Shown here piece after piece: positions 1-8,133 of a stretch of 16,584 nt of DNA (positions within the stretch are counted from its first letter, which is position 1; each line of letters opens with the position of its first letter). The notes below the pieces were generated by a model. It made no database searches. It had not been told where the DNA came from and saw nothing but the letters and a program-made list of their open reading frames with translations. Both the position numbers and the translations under genes were made by a program. The DNA comes from CAZAMT01 sp964486145 (GTDB lineage: Bacteria; Bacteroidota; Bacteroidia; Bacteroidales; JAAAOM01), in the NCBI GenBank assembly GCA_964486145.1, contig CAZAMT010000058.1:1-16584 (forward strand), read 5' to 3'.

Positions 1-487
1 AGTCAATCAAAACGTCAACTGTGAATTTATCTTCAGGAAAAATGATAATCTCTATTCCTTTTTCTTCGTTTTTATATAAAATGGTTTCTTTAACAACAAA
101 ATAGTCGCGATCTGCATTTTGCTCAACAGTTCCTGCTTCTTTGAGGGCCTCTGTGAAATACTTCGAACTTCCATCAATAATGGGAGCCTCGGGGGCATTT
201 ATTTCAATCAGAACATTGTCAATTCCCACGCCGCTTAATGATGCCATAACGTGTTCGATAGTGGCAATTTTTACACCATTTTCAACAATTGTTGTGCCCC
301 TTGATGTTTCAGTGACATTTTCGGCAATCGCCCGAACCACAGGCTTTTCTTCCAAATCAACACGTTGAAACTTAAATCCATGGTTCTCAGGAGCGGGCTT
401 AAATGTTATTTCCACCTGCAAACCGGTATGTAACCCTTTTCCTTTTAATGTAACGGGTTTCGCTATCGTTGTTTGTTTATCAGACAT
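1..487 (-). CDS. lpxC: LpxC (UDP-3-O-acyl-GlcNAc deacetylase), 5' part only
   Basis: This is the zinc-dependent deacetylase of the first committed step of lipid A synthesis, acting in the cytoplasm. The 162 visible residues start at ATG 487 (MSDKQTTIAKP) and run off the left edge. Seen: LKGKGLHTG at residues 14-22, with the conserved His at 20; TIEHVMASLSGVGIDN around 77-92, whose His79 matches the first zinc ligand of the family; and APEAPIIDGSS near 98-108. The other zinc ligands and the catalytic residues lie outside the window. In Bacteroidota this protein is normally fused at its C-terminus to the FabZ dehydratase; that is family knowledge and cannot be checked here. It lies 125 nt downstream of lpxD on the same strand, so either a long intercistronic spacer or its own promoter is present. 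The spacer holds TATAACTTG (minus strand, 535-527), one T short of a -7 box and without a clear -33 box. Confidence 0.96.
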   Translation of the reverse strand, partial: MSDKQTTIAKPVTLKGKGLHTGLQVEITFKPAPENHGFKFQRVDLEEKPVVRAIAENVTETSRGTTIVENGVKIATIEHVMASLSGVGIDNVLIEINAPEAPIIDGSSKYFTEALKEAGTVEQNADRDYFVVKETILYKNEEKGIEIIIFPEDKFTVDVLID

Positions 488-612
488 TTTCGTAATATTA
501 TATGTTGTATTTTTTATAAAAGGGCGCAAGTTATAAAAAAAAGATAAATGCCATGTTACCGGAATGTAAAAAATAAAGACAATTAACTCTTAATAAATCA
601 GATTTCTTGCGG

Positions 613-1650
613 TTATTTACTACTTTTTAATTGTTCAACTACTTTTTGAAGTTCAATAATTTGAAGCCGAAGTTTCGGTAGTTGCCTGTAAATGGCAATG
701 GACTTACGTGCATCTCCGATGTTCATTCCGGGTGAACCCAGAATGATTTCATTATCTTTTACATTATTTGATACACCGGACTGGGCAGCAATTTTTACAT
801 TGTCACCAATAGAAATATGGCCTACGATTCCAACCTGTCCGGCAATCATGCAGTTATTACCAATTTTTGTTGAACCTGCGATACCTACTTGCGCAACAAT
901 AACAGTATTTTCACCAATTTCCACATTATGGGCAATTTGCACGAGGTTATCAATTTTCACACCTTTCCTGATAATGGTTGAACCCATGGTAGCCCTGTCA
1001 ACGGTTACATTTGCACCAATTTCCACATCATCTTCGATAATCACGTTACCAACCTGAGGAATTTTCTGGTAATCGGCTGAATCCTGCGGTGCAAAACCAA
1101 ATCCATCACTGCCAATAATAGTGCCCGAATGTAAGATGCACCTTGCACCAATTCTGCACTCATGATAGATACTAACACCAGCATGGATGATTGTTCCATC
1201 TCCAATTACAGCATTATCACCAATGGTACAGTTCGGATAAATTTTTACATCGTTACCAATGCGAACATTTTCTCCAATCGATGAAAAAGCTCCAAGATAC
1301 ACATTCTCACCAATGCTTGCGGAAGCAGCAATACTCACTTTATCATCAATACCTTGTTTTTTGGGTTTCGCCTGCTCATACATTTGTAAAAGTGAGGCAA
1401 ACGCCTGGTACGCATTTTCCACACGGATAAGCGTTGGTTTTACCTTTTCTTTTACATCAAAATCTTTGTTAATTAATACAATGGATGCATTTGTTTCATA
1501 CAAATATTTTGAATACTTGGGATTGGCCAAAAATGCCAGCGTACCTTCTTTTGCTTCTTCAATTTTTGCAACCATCGTGACACGAACGTTGGGGTCCCCA
1601 TCAATTTCGCCCTTCAAAAAATCTGAAATTACTTGTGCTGTGAATTCCAT
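613..1650 (-). CDS. lpxD: LpxD, UDP-3-O-acylglucosamine N-acyltransferase
   Basis: LpxD transfers a 3-hydroxyacyl chain from acyl-ACP to the 2-amino group of UDP-3-O-acylglucosamine, the step after LpxC in lipid A synthesis. The 345-aa product has the usual family length. Residues 1-100 form the N-terminal substrate-binding domain. Residues 105-305 are a left-handed beta helix of hexapeptide repeats (many I-G-[DE]-N units such as ASIGEN, VRIGND, CTIGDN, VEIGEN). The expected catalytic His is H241 in QIAHNVEIGEN. A C-terminal helix (about 313-345) follows. The start is ATG 1650. It sits 20 nt after the HD hydrolase stop and upstream of lpxC, so the order HD-lpxD-lpxC suggests co-transcription. 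I see no truncation and no missing key residue. Confidence 0.97.
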   Translation of the reverse strand: MEFTAQVISDFLKGEIDGDPNVRVTMVAKIEEAKEGTLAFLANPKYSKYLYETNASIVLINKDFDVKEKVKPTLIRVENAYQAFASLLQMYEQAKPKKQGIDDKVSIAASASIGENVYLGAFSSIGENVRIGNDVKIYPNCTIGDNAVIGDGTIIHAGVSIYHECRIGARCILHSGTIIGSDGFGFAPQDSADYQKIPQVGNVIIEDDVEIGANVTVDRATMGSTIIRKGVKIDNLVQIAHNVEIGENTVIVAQVGIAGSTKIGNNCMIAGQVGIVGHISIGDNVKIAAQSGVSNNVKDNEIILGSPGMNIGDARKSIAIYRQLPKLRLQIIELQKVVEQLKSSK

Positions 1651-1670
1651 ATGTTGTGTGTTTTAATCAT

Positions 1671-2921
1671 TTATAAATATCTACAAATCTCCGGATAACA
1701 GAGAAAATGTTTTTTTATAATTTTTGAAATTTTTTGTAAATCTAACATGTCCGATGCTTCAGACACGTCTACGAGCGTATTGTTTTTTAATAAAACGTGG
1801 ATTTTTTCTGCCCGGTAATCATATGTACTGCTATAAGTGCTATTGGCAAAAACAAAATAGTTAAGGTCGTTTTTCAGTTCCGGATATTTTTTCAGTAGGT
1901 TGTTCTTAAATTCAGATACCTTGTCAGGGGAAAACGGTTCTTTCTGAAGTTCGATTTTATATAATTTCCTGTTCATAAGGTTGGAAGCTAAAAATGATAA
2001 TGCCGGATGATCATGCTGCATCCACATTTTTGCAGATGAAAAAATATCATCATCATCAAGTATGGAATAATATTCCAACCATTGATTGATTTCACCGGAT
2101 TTCACCGAATTTAAACCGTAACCATTTTTATCGTTTATCATAAAATATTGCAGCGCTGGCGTTGCGGGCAGTTTTTCTCCTTGCACAAAGAGTTCCCTGG
2201 CCTTTCTCAGTAAATTTACAACAAGATTTTCGGCAGAAATTACTGTTTTGTGCAGGTAAACCTGCCAGTACATCAGTCGCCGGGCGATTAAAAATTTTTC
2301 AATCGAATAGATACCTTTTACCTCAATTACCAGGTTGTCATCAACCACGTTTAGCATTTTAATGATCCGATCGGATCCGATAACACCCTCAGAAACACCA
2401 GTAAAAAAGCTATCCCTGCGCAGATAATCCAGGCGATCCATATCCAGTTGACTGGAAACCAACTGGTGAAGAAAAAGTTTATGGTACTTATTTTCAAATA
2501 TTTTTATGGCGAGCTCCAGTTTACCGTCAAATTCCTCATTCAACTGCTTCATATACAGGAGTGAAATATCTTCATGTGTTTTGTTTTCGATGAGCACCTG
2601 CTCAAGGGCATGGGAGAAAGGACCATGACCAATGTCATGCAGCAAAATAGCTGCCTGCGCAGCTTCAGCTTCTTCGTTGGTAATCTCATGTCCTTTCGAT
2701 TTGATGGTATCCAGGGCAAGTTGCATCAAATGCATGGCCCCTATGGCATGTTGAAATCGGGTATGGTTGGCCCCGGGATAGACCAGATAGGTTAAACCCA
2801 ACTGTCTGATTCTTCTTAACCTCTGAAAATATGGATGTTGAATCAAATCAAACAAGAGATCGGATTTAATATGTATAAATCCGTAAACAGGGTCATTTAT
2901 TATTTTGCGTTTGTTAATCAA
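1671..2921 (-). CDS. HD-domain phosphohydrolase, SAMHD1/dGTPase-like
   Basis: A 416-aa member of the HD metal-dependent phosphohydrolases, in the branch related to deoxynucleotide triphosphohydrolases such as SAMHD1. The expected ligand set is present: H58 in RFQHAIG, H95-D96 in LLHDIGHGPFSH and D162 in QLDMDRLDYLRRD. QRLRRIRQLG (33-42) and YPGANHTRFQH are typical of this branch. The C-terminal half has no motif I recognise. The true substrate of the Bacteroidota version is not evident from sequence, so I give no gene symbol. The frame opens at TTG 2921: an in-frame TAA lies three codons upstream, and the next Met is residue 63, inside the conserved domain. The start is therefore TTG or another non-ATG codon. 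It is first in a likely transcript with lpxD (20-nt gap) and is divergent from rimP. A -7-like box lies upstream at 2956-2963. Confidence 0.93.
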   Translation of the reverse strand: MINKRKIINDPVYGFIHIKSDLLFDLIQHPYFQRLRRIRQLGLTYLVYPGANHTRFQHAIGAMHLMQLALDTIKSKGHEITNEEAEAAQAAILLHDIGHGPFSHALEQVLIENKTHEDISLLYMKQLNEEFDGKLELAIKIFENKYHKLFLHQLVSSQLDMDRLDYLRRDSFFTGVSEGVIGSDRIIKMLNVVDDNLVIEVKGIYSIEKFLIARRLMYWQVYLHKTVISAENLVVNLLRKARELFVQGEKLPATPALQYFMINDKNGYGLNSVKSGEINQWLEYYSILDDDDIFSSAKMWMQHDHPALSFLASNLMNRKLYKIELQKEPFSPDKVSEFKNNLLKKYPELKNDLNYFVFANSTYSSTYDYRAEKIHVLLKNNTLVDVSEASDMLDLQKISKIIKKHFLCYPEICRYL

Positions 2922-2955
2922 TAAGAGTTATTGTAAAGGTTCAACAACAAGTTGA

Positions 2956-2986
2956 CAAAAGTAATATCATTTTTCCACAAATTAAA
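2956..2986 (-). promoter_or_regulatory. Candidate promoter for HD hydrolase-lpxD (weak -33)
   Basis: The minus strand reads TACTTTTG at 2963-2956, a full match to the Bacteroidota -7 consensus TAnnTTTG. At the usual 19-nt spacing the upstream element is TTTA (2986-2983) rather than TTTG, so the -33 box is imperfect. The predicted transcript would begin near 2949, roughly 28 nt before the TTG start. Assigned by pattern only. Confidence 0.4.
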
Positions 2987-2992
2987 TAATAC

Positions 2993-3009
2993 ATGCAAGC
3001 CCCTTGCAT
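2993..3009. repeat. 17-bp inverted repeat over the rimP -33 box
   Basis: ATGCAAG-CCC-CTTGCAT is a perfect 7-bp dyad with a 3-bp centre. Its right arm contains the TTG (3004-3006) that is spaced as the -33 element of the rimP promoter. It lies just upstream of the leftward promoter as well. The position and symmetry suit a repressor or activator site for one or both divergent transcripts, but no known regulator motif is recognised. Confidence 0.4.
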
Positions 3010-3033
3010 ATTAAACTATTATTCATAGCTTTG
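3003..3033 (+). promoter_or_regulatory. Promoter for rimP-nusA-infB (Bacteroidota type)
   Basis: CTTG (3003-3006), 19 nt, then TAGCTTTG (3026-3033) matches TTTG-N19-TAnnTTTG, with one mismatch in the -33 box. Transcription should begin near 3040, giving a leader of about 65 nt before the rimP ATG. Faces away from the HD hydrolase promoter. Confidence 0.7.
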
Positions 3034-3060
3034 CAACCTGAATGAAGGGAATGAAACAAT

Positions 3061-3085
3061 ATAGGGGACCAATGTCCCCTATTTT
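3061..3085 (+). terminator. Terminator-like hairpin in the rimP leader (possible attenuator)
   Basis: ATAGGGGAC (3061-3069), loop CAAT, GTCCCCTAT (3074-3082) is a perfect 9-bp stem with five G:C pairs, followed by a short T run (3082-3085) and then ATTGG. It lies between the predicted start of transcription and the rimP start codon at 3106, which is where an attenuator would be. The T tract is short, so termination is probably partial. It could also act as a stability or protein-binding element. Confidence 0.5.
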
Positions 3086-3105
3086 ATTGGACATAATCGC
3101 AACAT

Positions 3106-3573
3106 ATGATTTCGAAAGAAAGAATACATGAGTTGTTGGACGTAATTTTAACCGAAAAGCAAGCTTTTCTGGTTGATTATTCGGTGAGTAAGGGTAATAA
3201 AATTAAAATTCTTATTGATAAACTGGATGGATTATCCATTCAGGATTGTGTTGAAGTGAGTCGGTTTGTTGAGCATCGGTTAAATCGTGATGAGGAAGAT
3301 TTTGATTTGGAAGTTTCATCACCCGGAGCGAGTGAGCCTCTGAAAATCAGGGAACAGTACATAAAAAATACAGGCAGAGTAGTTGACGTAATTACAAATG
3401 ACGATGCAAAGCATAAAGGTAAATTATTGGAAGTAAAGGATGATAACATTGTGCTGGAAGAAACCATGAAAGTGAAAAAAGAAGGTAGTAAAAAAAAGAA
3501 AACAGTAACTAAAATTATTAGTATTTCATTCAATGAAATTCAAAAAACAAACGTTGTAATCTCTTTTAAATAA
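3106..3573 (+). CDS. rimP: RimP, 30S ribosome maturation factor
   Basis: RimP is needed for late assembly of the 30S subunit. The 155-aa length is normal. The family signature is seen as DFDLEVSSPG at residues 65-74, followed by ASEPLK where many members have a D/R-RPL motif. The N-terminal alpha/beta domain spans about 1-78 and the C-terminal SH3-like beta domain about 85-155. A lysine cluster (KKEGSKKKKTVTK, about 124-136) interrupts the C-terminal domain, as in other Bacteroidota versions as far as I recall. The start is ATG 3106, without a clear Shine-Dalgarno. It is first gene of the conserved rimP-nusA-infB operon, with 31 nt to nusA. Confidence 0.95.
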   Translation: MISKERIHELLDVILTEKQAFLVDYSVSKGNKIKILIDKLDGLSIQDCVEVSRFVEHRLNRDEEDFDLEVSSPGASEPLKIREQYIKNTGRVVDVITNDDAKHKGKLLEVKDDNIVLEETMKVKKEGSKKKKTVTKIISISFNEIQKTNVVISFK

Positions 3574-3604
3574 GAGGGTACGTATATTACTATAATGAAG
3601 AGAT

Positions 3605-4840
3605 ATGGAAAATTTAAATTTGATTGATACATTTTCGGAGTTTAAAGAGCTCAAAAGCATTGACAGGGCTACCATGATGAAAGTGCTTGAGGATGTTTTC
3701 CGAAGCATGTTGAATAAAATGTATGGAACGGATGAAAATTTTGATATCATCATCAACATTGATAAAGGTGATTTCGAAATTTGGCGTAACCGGGAAGTTG
3801 TTGAAGATGATGAAGTTGAAGATACGAATTTGCAAATAGGAATTTCGGAAGCACAACTGATAGATGAAGATTACGTTGTTGGCGAGGATGTAACAGATGA
3901 AGTTAAGTTGATCGACTTTGGAAGAAGGGCCGTGTTGGCGTTGCGCCAAAACCTGACTTCAAAAATCCTTGAACTGGAAAAGGGAAATGTTTACGATAAA
4001 TATAAAGACCGAATTGGTGAAATAGTGACCGGTGAAGTGTATCAGGTCTGGAAAAGAGAAATACTTGTTCTTGATGATGAAGGCAATGAGCTGATTATGC
4101 CAAAATCGGAGCAGATCCCATCAGATTATTTTAGGAAAGGGGATACCATCAGGGCAGTTGTTTATAAGGTTGAAATGCGCAACAACAATCCACTTATTGT
4201 CCTTTCAAGAACCTCTCCTGTATTTTTAGAGCGGTTGTTTGAACTGGAAGTTCCGGAAATCTTTGACGGACTTATTACCATAAAAAAAATTGTAAGAGTG
4301 CCTGGTGAACGCGCCAAAGTAGCAGTGGAATCTTACGATGAAAGAATTGATCCCGTGGGTGCGTGCGTTGGAATGAAAGGTTCGAGAATTCATGGAATAG
4401 TAAGGGAATTGAAAAATGAAAATATTGATGTTATTAATTTCACCAATAACCTTCAACTGTATATTCAGCGATCCTTAAGCCCGGCAAAAATTACATCAAC
4501 TAAAATAGATGACGAAAACAAAACGGCTGAGGTGTATTTAAAACCAAATGAGGTTTCATTGGCCATTGGTAAAGGAGGGCTTAATATTAAACTTGCCAGC
4601 CAGTTGACTGGTTATGAAATTGATGTTTATCGTGAAGCTGAAGAAGATGATGAAGACGTAAACCTCGATGAATTTGTTGACGAAATTGAAGATTGGGTAA
4701 TTGATGAGCTGAAAGCGATTGGTTGTGATACTGCCAAAAGTGTGCTTGAATTATCCGTTTCGGATCTCGTAAAGCGCACTGACTTAGAGCAGGAAACCAT
4801 CGAGGATGTAATTAAAATTCTTAAAGCAGAATTTGAATAA
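3605..4840 (+). CDS. nusA: NusA, transcription elongation/termination factor
   Basis: NusA binds RNA polymerase and nascent RNA and modulates pausing, intrinsic termination and antitermination. Domains in order: RNAP-binding N-terminal domain (about 1-125); S1 domain (about 135-200, starting GEIVTGEVYQVWKREILVL); KH1 (about 205-290, GXXG-type loop in VGACVGMKGSRI); KH2 (about 300-345, LAIGKGGLNIKLASQL); then an acidic linker (346-362) and one helix-hairpin-helix-like module (363-411). The 411-aa length suits non-proteobacterial NusA, which lacks the second acidic repeat of the E. coli protein. The start is ATG 3605 behind GAAGAG. NusA is known to feed back on its own operon in E. coli, which bears on the hairpin at 3061-3085. 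Confidence 0.96.
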   Translation: MENLNLIDTFSEFKELKSIDRATMMKVLEDVFRSMLNKMYGTDENFDIIINIDKGDFEIWRNREVVEDDEVEDTNLQIGISEAQLIDEDYVVGEDVTDEVKLIDFGRRAVLALRQNLTSKILELEKGNVYDKYKDRIGEIVTGEVYQVWKREILVLDDEGNELIMPKSEQIPSDYFRKGDTIRAVVYKVEMRNNNPLIVLSRTSPVFLERLFELEVPEIFDGLITIKKIVRVPGERAKVAVESYDERIDPVGACVGMKGSRIHGIVRELKNENIDVINFTNNLQLYIQRSLSPAKITSTKIDDENKTAEVYLKPNEVSLAIGKGGLNIKLASQLTGYEIDVYREAEEDDEDVNLDEFVDEIEDWVIDELKAIGCDTAKSVLELSVSDLVKRTDLEQETIEDVIKILKAEFE

Positions 4841-4864
4841 TTGCTTGATATTATTATATCTTAG
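4832..4864 (+). promoter_or_regulatory. Possible internal promoter for infB
   Basis: TTTG (4832-4835, inside the last nusA codons), 21 nt, then TATCTTAG (4857-4864), which matches TAnnTTTG except for AG in place of TG at the end. The nusA-infB gap is 65 nt, longer than needed for a simple operon. Pattern-based and weak. Confidence 0.25.
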
Positions 4865-4905
4865 CACAATTTTCTGAGAAGAGTTAAATTTGTGAGGTTT
4901 TATAT

Positions 4906-7900
4906 ATGGCATTAAACAAAGGGACAAGGCTTAGTAAAATAGCAAGGGAATTTAATGTTGGAATATCCACAATCGTGGATTTTCTTCATAAAAAGGGACA
5001 CGATGTTGAATCGAATCCCAATACTAAGATTTCGTCCGATCTTTATGACATTCTTGTAAAAGAATACAGCTCAGACATTTCCGCAAAAAAAGAATCCGAG
5101 AGAGTTAGTCTCAGAAACATCAGAGACCAAAAAGGACCGGTTTCCATCAACGATGTCATGGAACACGGGGAAGAAGAGGAACAGGATGAAAGCAGTGATG
5201 ATGAAGTTTTTGTAAAGGATCTCAGGGCTGACAAACCTGTGGAGGAGCCTGCCAAAACAAAAATGAAAGATAACATCAAGGTGGTAGGTAAAATTGATAT
5301 CGACTCCATTACACGGAAAAAATCAGTGAAAGATACCAAAGAGCCTGAGATTGAAGAGGCGAAAGCTAAAACAGAAAAACCGGCTGAAGAAAAGCCTGCG
5401 GAAGATGTTCCCGTTGAGGAAATGAAAAAAGAAGACCACGGTGTTAAAGTTGAAAAAGAAGAAGAACCTGTTGAAGAAGTTTTAGCATCCGAAACTAACA
5501 CTGGGGAGATTAGCGAAAAAGAGGAAGTTGAAGAGGAAGAAGTCATCAAGTTTGATGAAGAAGAAATAATGGATGACTTCGATGACGAGGAGGAACAGAA
5601 ATTTATTGAAACAAAAATTGAAAAAATAAATGGTCCAACCGTCGTTGGAAAAATTGATCTTGAATCAATGAACCAGCGGACCAGACCGAAGAAGAAAAGT
5701 CGGGCAGAACGAGAAAAAGAAAGAAAAGAAAAGGTAGCCCGCAAAGAAAAAACAAAGGATAAACAAACCAAAAAAACAGAGAAACAGGCGGGATTACCTG
5801 AAGATGAGAAAAAAGGTACCGAAGAAATTCAAACAGATGTTGAAAAACTTTCGGGGCCAACGGTGGTCGGAAAAATCAAATTGCCCGATAGAAAGAAACC
5901 AGTGGCATCATCTTCGGATGATTTTGATGACAAAGATAAAAAGAAGAAAAGAAAAAGAATCCGAAAAGATAAGGAGCGGGTTGATTTAAAAGATGACGAT
6001 CGTAAAGGAGGCAAAAAAGGAGATTATAAAAGTGATAAAAAACTTAAGAAGAAACGATCCTATCGCCAGGAGGTAAGTGAAGAAGATGTTCAAAAACAAA
6101 TCAAGGATACACTCGCTCGGTTAACTACAAAAGGTTCAAAATCAAAAGGTTCAAAATACCGTCGTGAGAAACGGGATGCTATTCGTCAGGAACTGGAGGA
6201 GCAGGAACAGAAGAAACAGGACGAAAAGAATGTTCTCAGTGTTACCGAATTTGTTTCAGTGAATGAACTGGCCTCAATGATGGATGTTGCTGTAAATGAG
6301 ATAATTTCCACCTGCATGAATTTGGGCTTGTTCGTTTCCATCAACCAACGGCTCGATGCTGAAACCATGTCGCTGGTTGCCGATGAGTTCGGTTATAAGG
6401 TCGAGTTCTCAAGTGAAGATCTATCCGATGGTTTGGTTGAGGAGGAAGATGTACCTGAAGACCTTGAACCAAGACCACCCATTGTAACGGTAATGGGACA
6501 TGTTGACCACGGTAAAACGAAACTACTTGACTATGTGCGGCATGCCAATGTTATTGCTGGTGAAGCCGGGGGCATCACACAGCACATTGGGGCTTACAAT
6601 GTAACCCTTGATGACGGCAGGCAAATGACATTTCTTGATACTCCGGGGCATGAGGCATTTACGGCGATGCGTGCAAGGGGTGCCCAGATCACGGATGTTG
6701 CAATCATTGTAGTTGCAGCAGATGACGGGGTAATGCCCCAAACCGTGGAAGCGATTAACCACGCTTCAGCAGCAGGTGTGCCCATCGTTTTCGCAATAAA
6801 TAAAATCGACAAACCAACGGCCAATACCGAAAAAATCAAAGAAGAACTGGCCAACATGAATTACCTGGTTGAAGACTGGGGTGGTAAATACCAGTCTCAG
6901 GAAATATCAGCAAAAAATGGCTTAAACATCGATGACCTTCTTGAAAAGGTGTTGTTAGAAGCAGAATTGCTCGAACTGAAAGCCAATCCAAACAGAAAAG
7001 CTGTCGGTACAGTCATTGAATCATCCCTGGATAAAGGTAGGGGGTACACAGCTACCATGCTTGTTGAAGCAGGAACACTGAATGTAGGAGATATTGTTCT
7101 TGCCGGAACCCATATGGGGCACGTAAAAGCTATGTTTAATGAACGAGGGATGCGAATTGATGAAGCTGGTCCGGCAATGCCCGTTGTAATTCTTGGTTTA
7201 AACGGGGCACCGCAGGCAGGTGACCGGTTCAACGTGATGGAAAACGACCGTGAAGCAAAAGAAGTAGCAAACAAGCGCGAACAGCTTCAACGTGAACAGG
7301 GCTTGCGAACACAAAAACACATTACCCTGGATGAAATTGGCAGAAGAATAGCCATCGGTAATTTCCAGGAACTTAACCTTATTGTGAAAGGTGATGTGGA
7401 TGGTTCCGTTGAAGCATTGGCTGACTCTCTGATAAAACTATCTACAGAGGAAATCCAGGTGAATGTCAAACACAAAGCAGTAGGACAGATATCAGAAAGT
7501 GATGTTTTGTTAGCAGCAGCATCGGATGCCATAATTCTTGGATTCCAGGTAAGGCCATCACTGAGTGCACGAAAACTGGCTGAGAAAGAAGAAATTGACA
7601 TTCGTCTGTATTCCATCATTTATGATGCCATTGAAGATCTGAAATCAGCAATGGAGGGTATGTTGTCCCCTGAAATTAAGGAAGAAATTACCGGAACCGC
7701 TGAAATCAGGGAAACATTTAAAATCACCAAGGTTGGCACCATTGCCGGTTGTATGGTGAGAGAAGGTAAAATTAACCGTGACAATAAAGTCAGGGTGATT
7801 CGCGATGGTATCGTTGTTTACACCGGAGAACTGGGATCTCTGAAACGGTTTAAAGACGATGCGAAAGAAGTGGTTAGCGGCCTGGAATGCGGATTGAACA

Positions 7901-7977
7901 TTGCCAATTTTAATGATATCAAAGTTGGTGACATCGTGGAATCATTCCGTGAAATTAAGATTCAAAAGAAACTCTGA
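4906..7977 (+). CDS. infB: Translation initiation factor IF-2
   Basis: IF2 is the GTPase that brings initiator fMet-tRNA to the 30S subunit and promotes 50S joining. The 1023-aa product has an N-terminal helical module (about 1-55, KGTRLSKIAREFNVGISTIV), a long low-complexity linker rich in E, K and D (about 85-440), a second IF2_N module (about 442-500), the G domain, then domains II-IV. GTPase motifs: G1 GHVDHGKT (531-538), G3 DTPGHEAF (578-585), G4 NKID (632-635) and G5 SAKNG. The linker carries three copies of a [GPT]-VVGKI motif at 126-135, 246-255 and 320-326. The residue after the G1 threonine is Lys539, where many IF2 proteins have Ser. The start is ATG 4906, behind GTGAGG. It ends the operon just before a strong terminator. 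Confidence 0.97.
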   Translation: MALNKGTRLSKIAREFNVGISTIVDFLHKKGHDVESNPNTKISSDLYDILVKEYSSDISAKKESERVSLRNIRDQKGPVSINDVMEHGEEEEQDESSDDEVFVKDLRADKPVEEPAKTKMKDNIKVVGKIDIDSITRKKSVKDTKEPEIEEAKAKTEKPAEEKPAEDVPVEEMKKEDHGVKVEKEEEPVEEVLASETNTGEISEKEEVEEEEVIKFDEEEIMDDFDDEEEQKFIETKIEKINGPTVVGKIDLESMNQRTRPKKKSRAEREKERKEKVARKEKTKDKQTKKTEKQAGLPEDEKKGTEEIQTDVEKLSGPTVVGKIKLPDRKKPVASSSDDFDDKDKKKKRKRIRKDKERVDLKDDDRKGGKKGDYKSDKKLKKKRSYRQEVSEEDVQKQIKDTLARLTTKGSKSKGSKYRREKRDAIRQELEEQEQKKQDEKNVLSVTEFVSVNELASMMDVAVNEIISTCMNLGLFVSINQRLDAETMSLVADEFGYKVEFSSEDLSDGLVEEEDVPEDLEPRPPIVTVMGHVDHGKTKLLDYVRHANVIAGEAGGITQHIGAYNVTLDDGRQMTFLDTPGHEAFTAMRARGAQITDVAIIVVAADDGVMPQTVEAINHASAAGVPIVFAINKIDKPTANTEKIKEELANMNYLVEDWGGKYQSQEISAKNGLNIDDLLEKVLLEAELLELKANPNRKAVGTVIESSLDKGRGYTATMLVEAGTLNVGDIVLAGTHMGHVKAMFNERGMRIDEAGPAMPVVILGLNGAPQAGDRFNVMENDREAKEVANKREQLQREQGLRTQKHITLDEIGRRIAIGNFQELNLIVKGDVDGSVEALADSLIKLSTEEIQVNVKHKAVGQISESDVLLAAASDAIILGFQVRPSLSARKLAEKEEIDIRLYSIIYDAIEDLKSAMEGMLSPEIKEEITGTAEIRETFKITKVGTIAGCMVREGKINRDNKVRVIRDGIVVYTGELGSLKRFKDDAKEVVSGLECGLNIANFNDIKVGDIVESFREIKIQKKL

Positions 7978-8003
7978 TCCAGCGTATAATATAATATCCA
8001 ATG

Positions 8004-8035
8004 AAAAGCTGTTCAATGTTTGAGCAGCTTTTTTT
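8004..8035 (+). terminator. Intrinsic terminator of rimP-nusA-infB
   Basis: AAAAGCTGTTCA (8004-8015), loop ATGTT, TGAGCAGCTTTT (8021-8032) forms a 12-bp stem with one G:U pair. The T tract runs from 8029 to 8035. It starts 26 nt after the infB stop and separates the operon from ilvD. Confidence 0.88.
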
Positions 8036-8133
8036 ATTTCCTGTTTTTTTTCATTTTAACCACACTCAACAATTATCACCTTTTCTATGTTATTTCTCAA
8101 CAACATTGATAAGCACATTAACATTTTTATCAC

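Noticed and set aside
141..368. 75-codon plus-strand frame inside lpxC
   Set aside because: Antisense shadow of clear LpxC coding sequence containing the zinc-ligand motif.
1191..1430. Periodic short repeats within lpxD
   Set aside because: The periodicity reflects the hexapeptide repeats of the left-handed beta helix rather than a DNA repeat or CRISPR array.
5043..5771. 242-codon minus-strand frame rich in Ser/Phe opposite infB
   Set aside because: It is the antisense of the Glu/Lys codons in the IF2 linker; low complexity and no independent support.
8107..8132. Inverted repeat TGATAA...TTATCA just before the ilvD start
   Set aside because: Only six weak base pairs with a 14-nt loop in AT-rich DNA; expected by chance and not a convincing attenuator.
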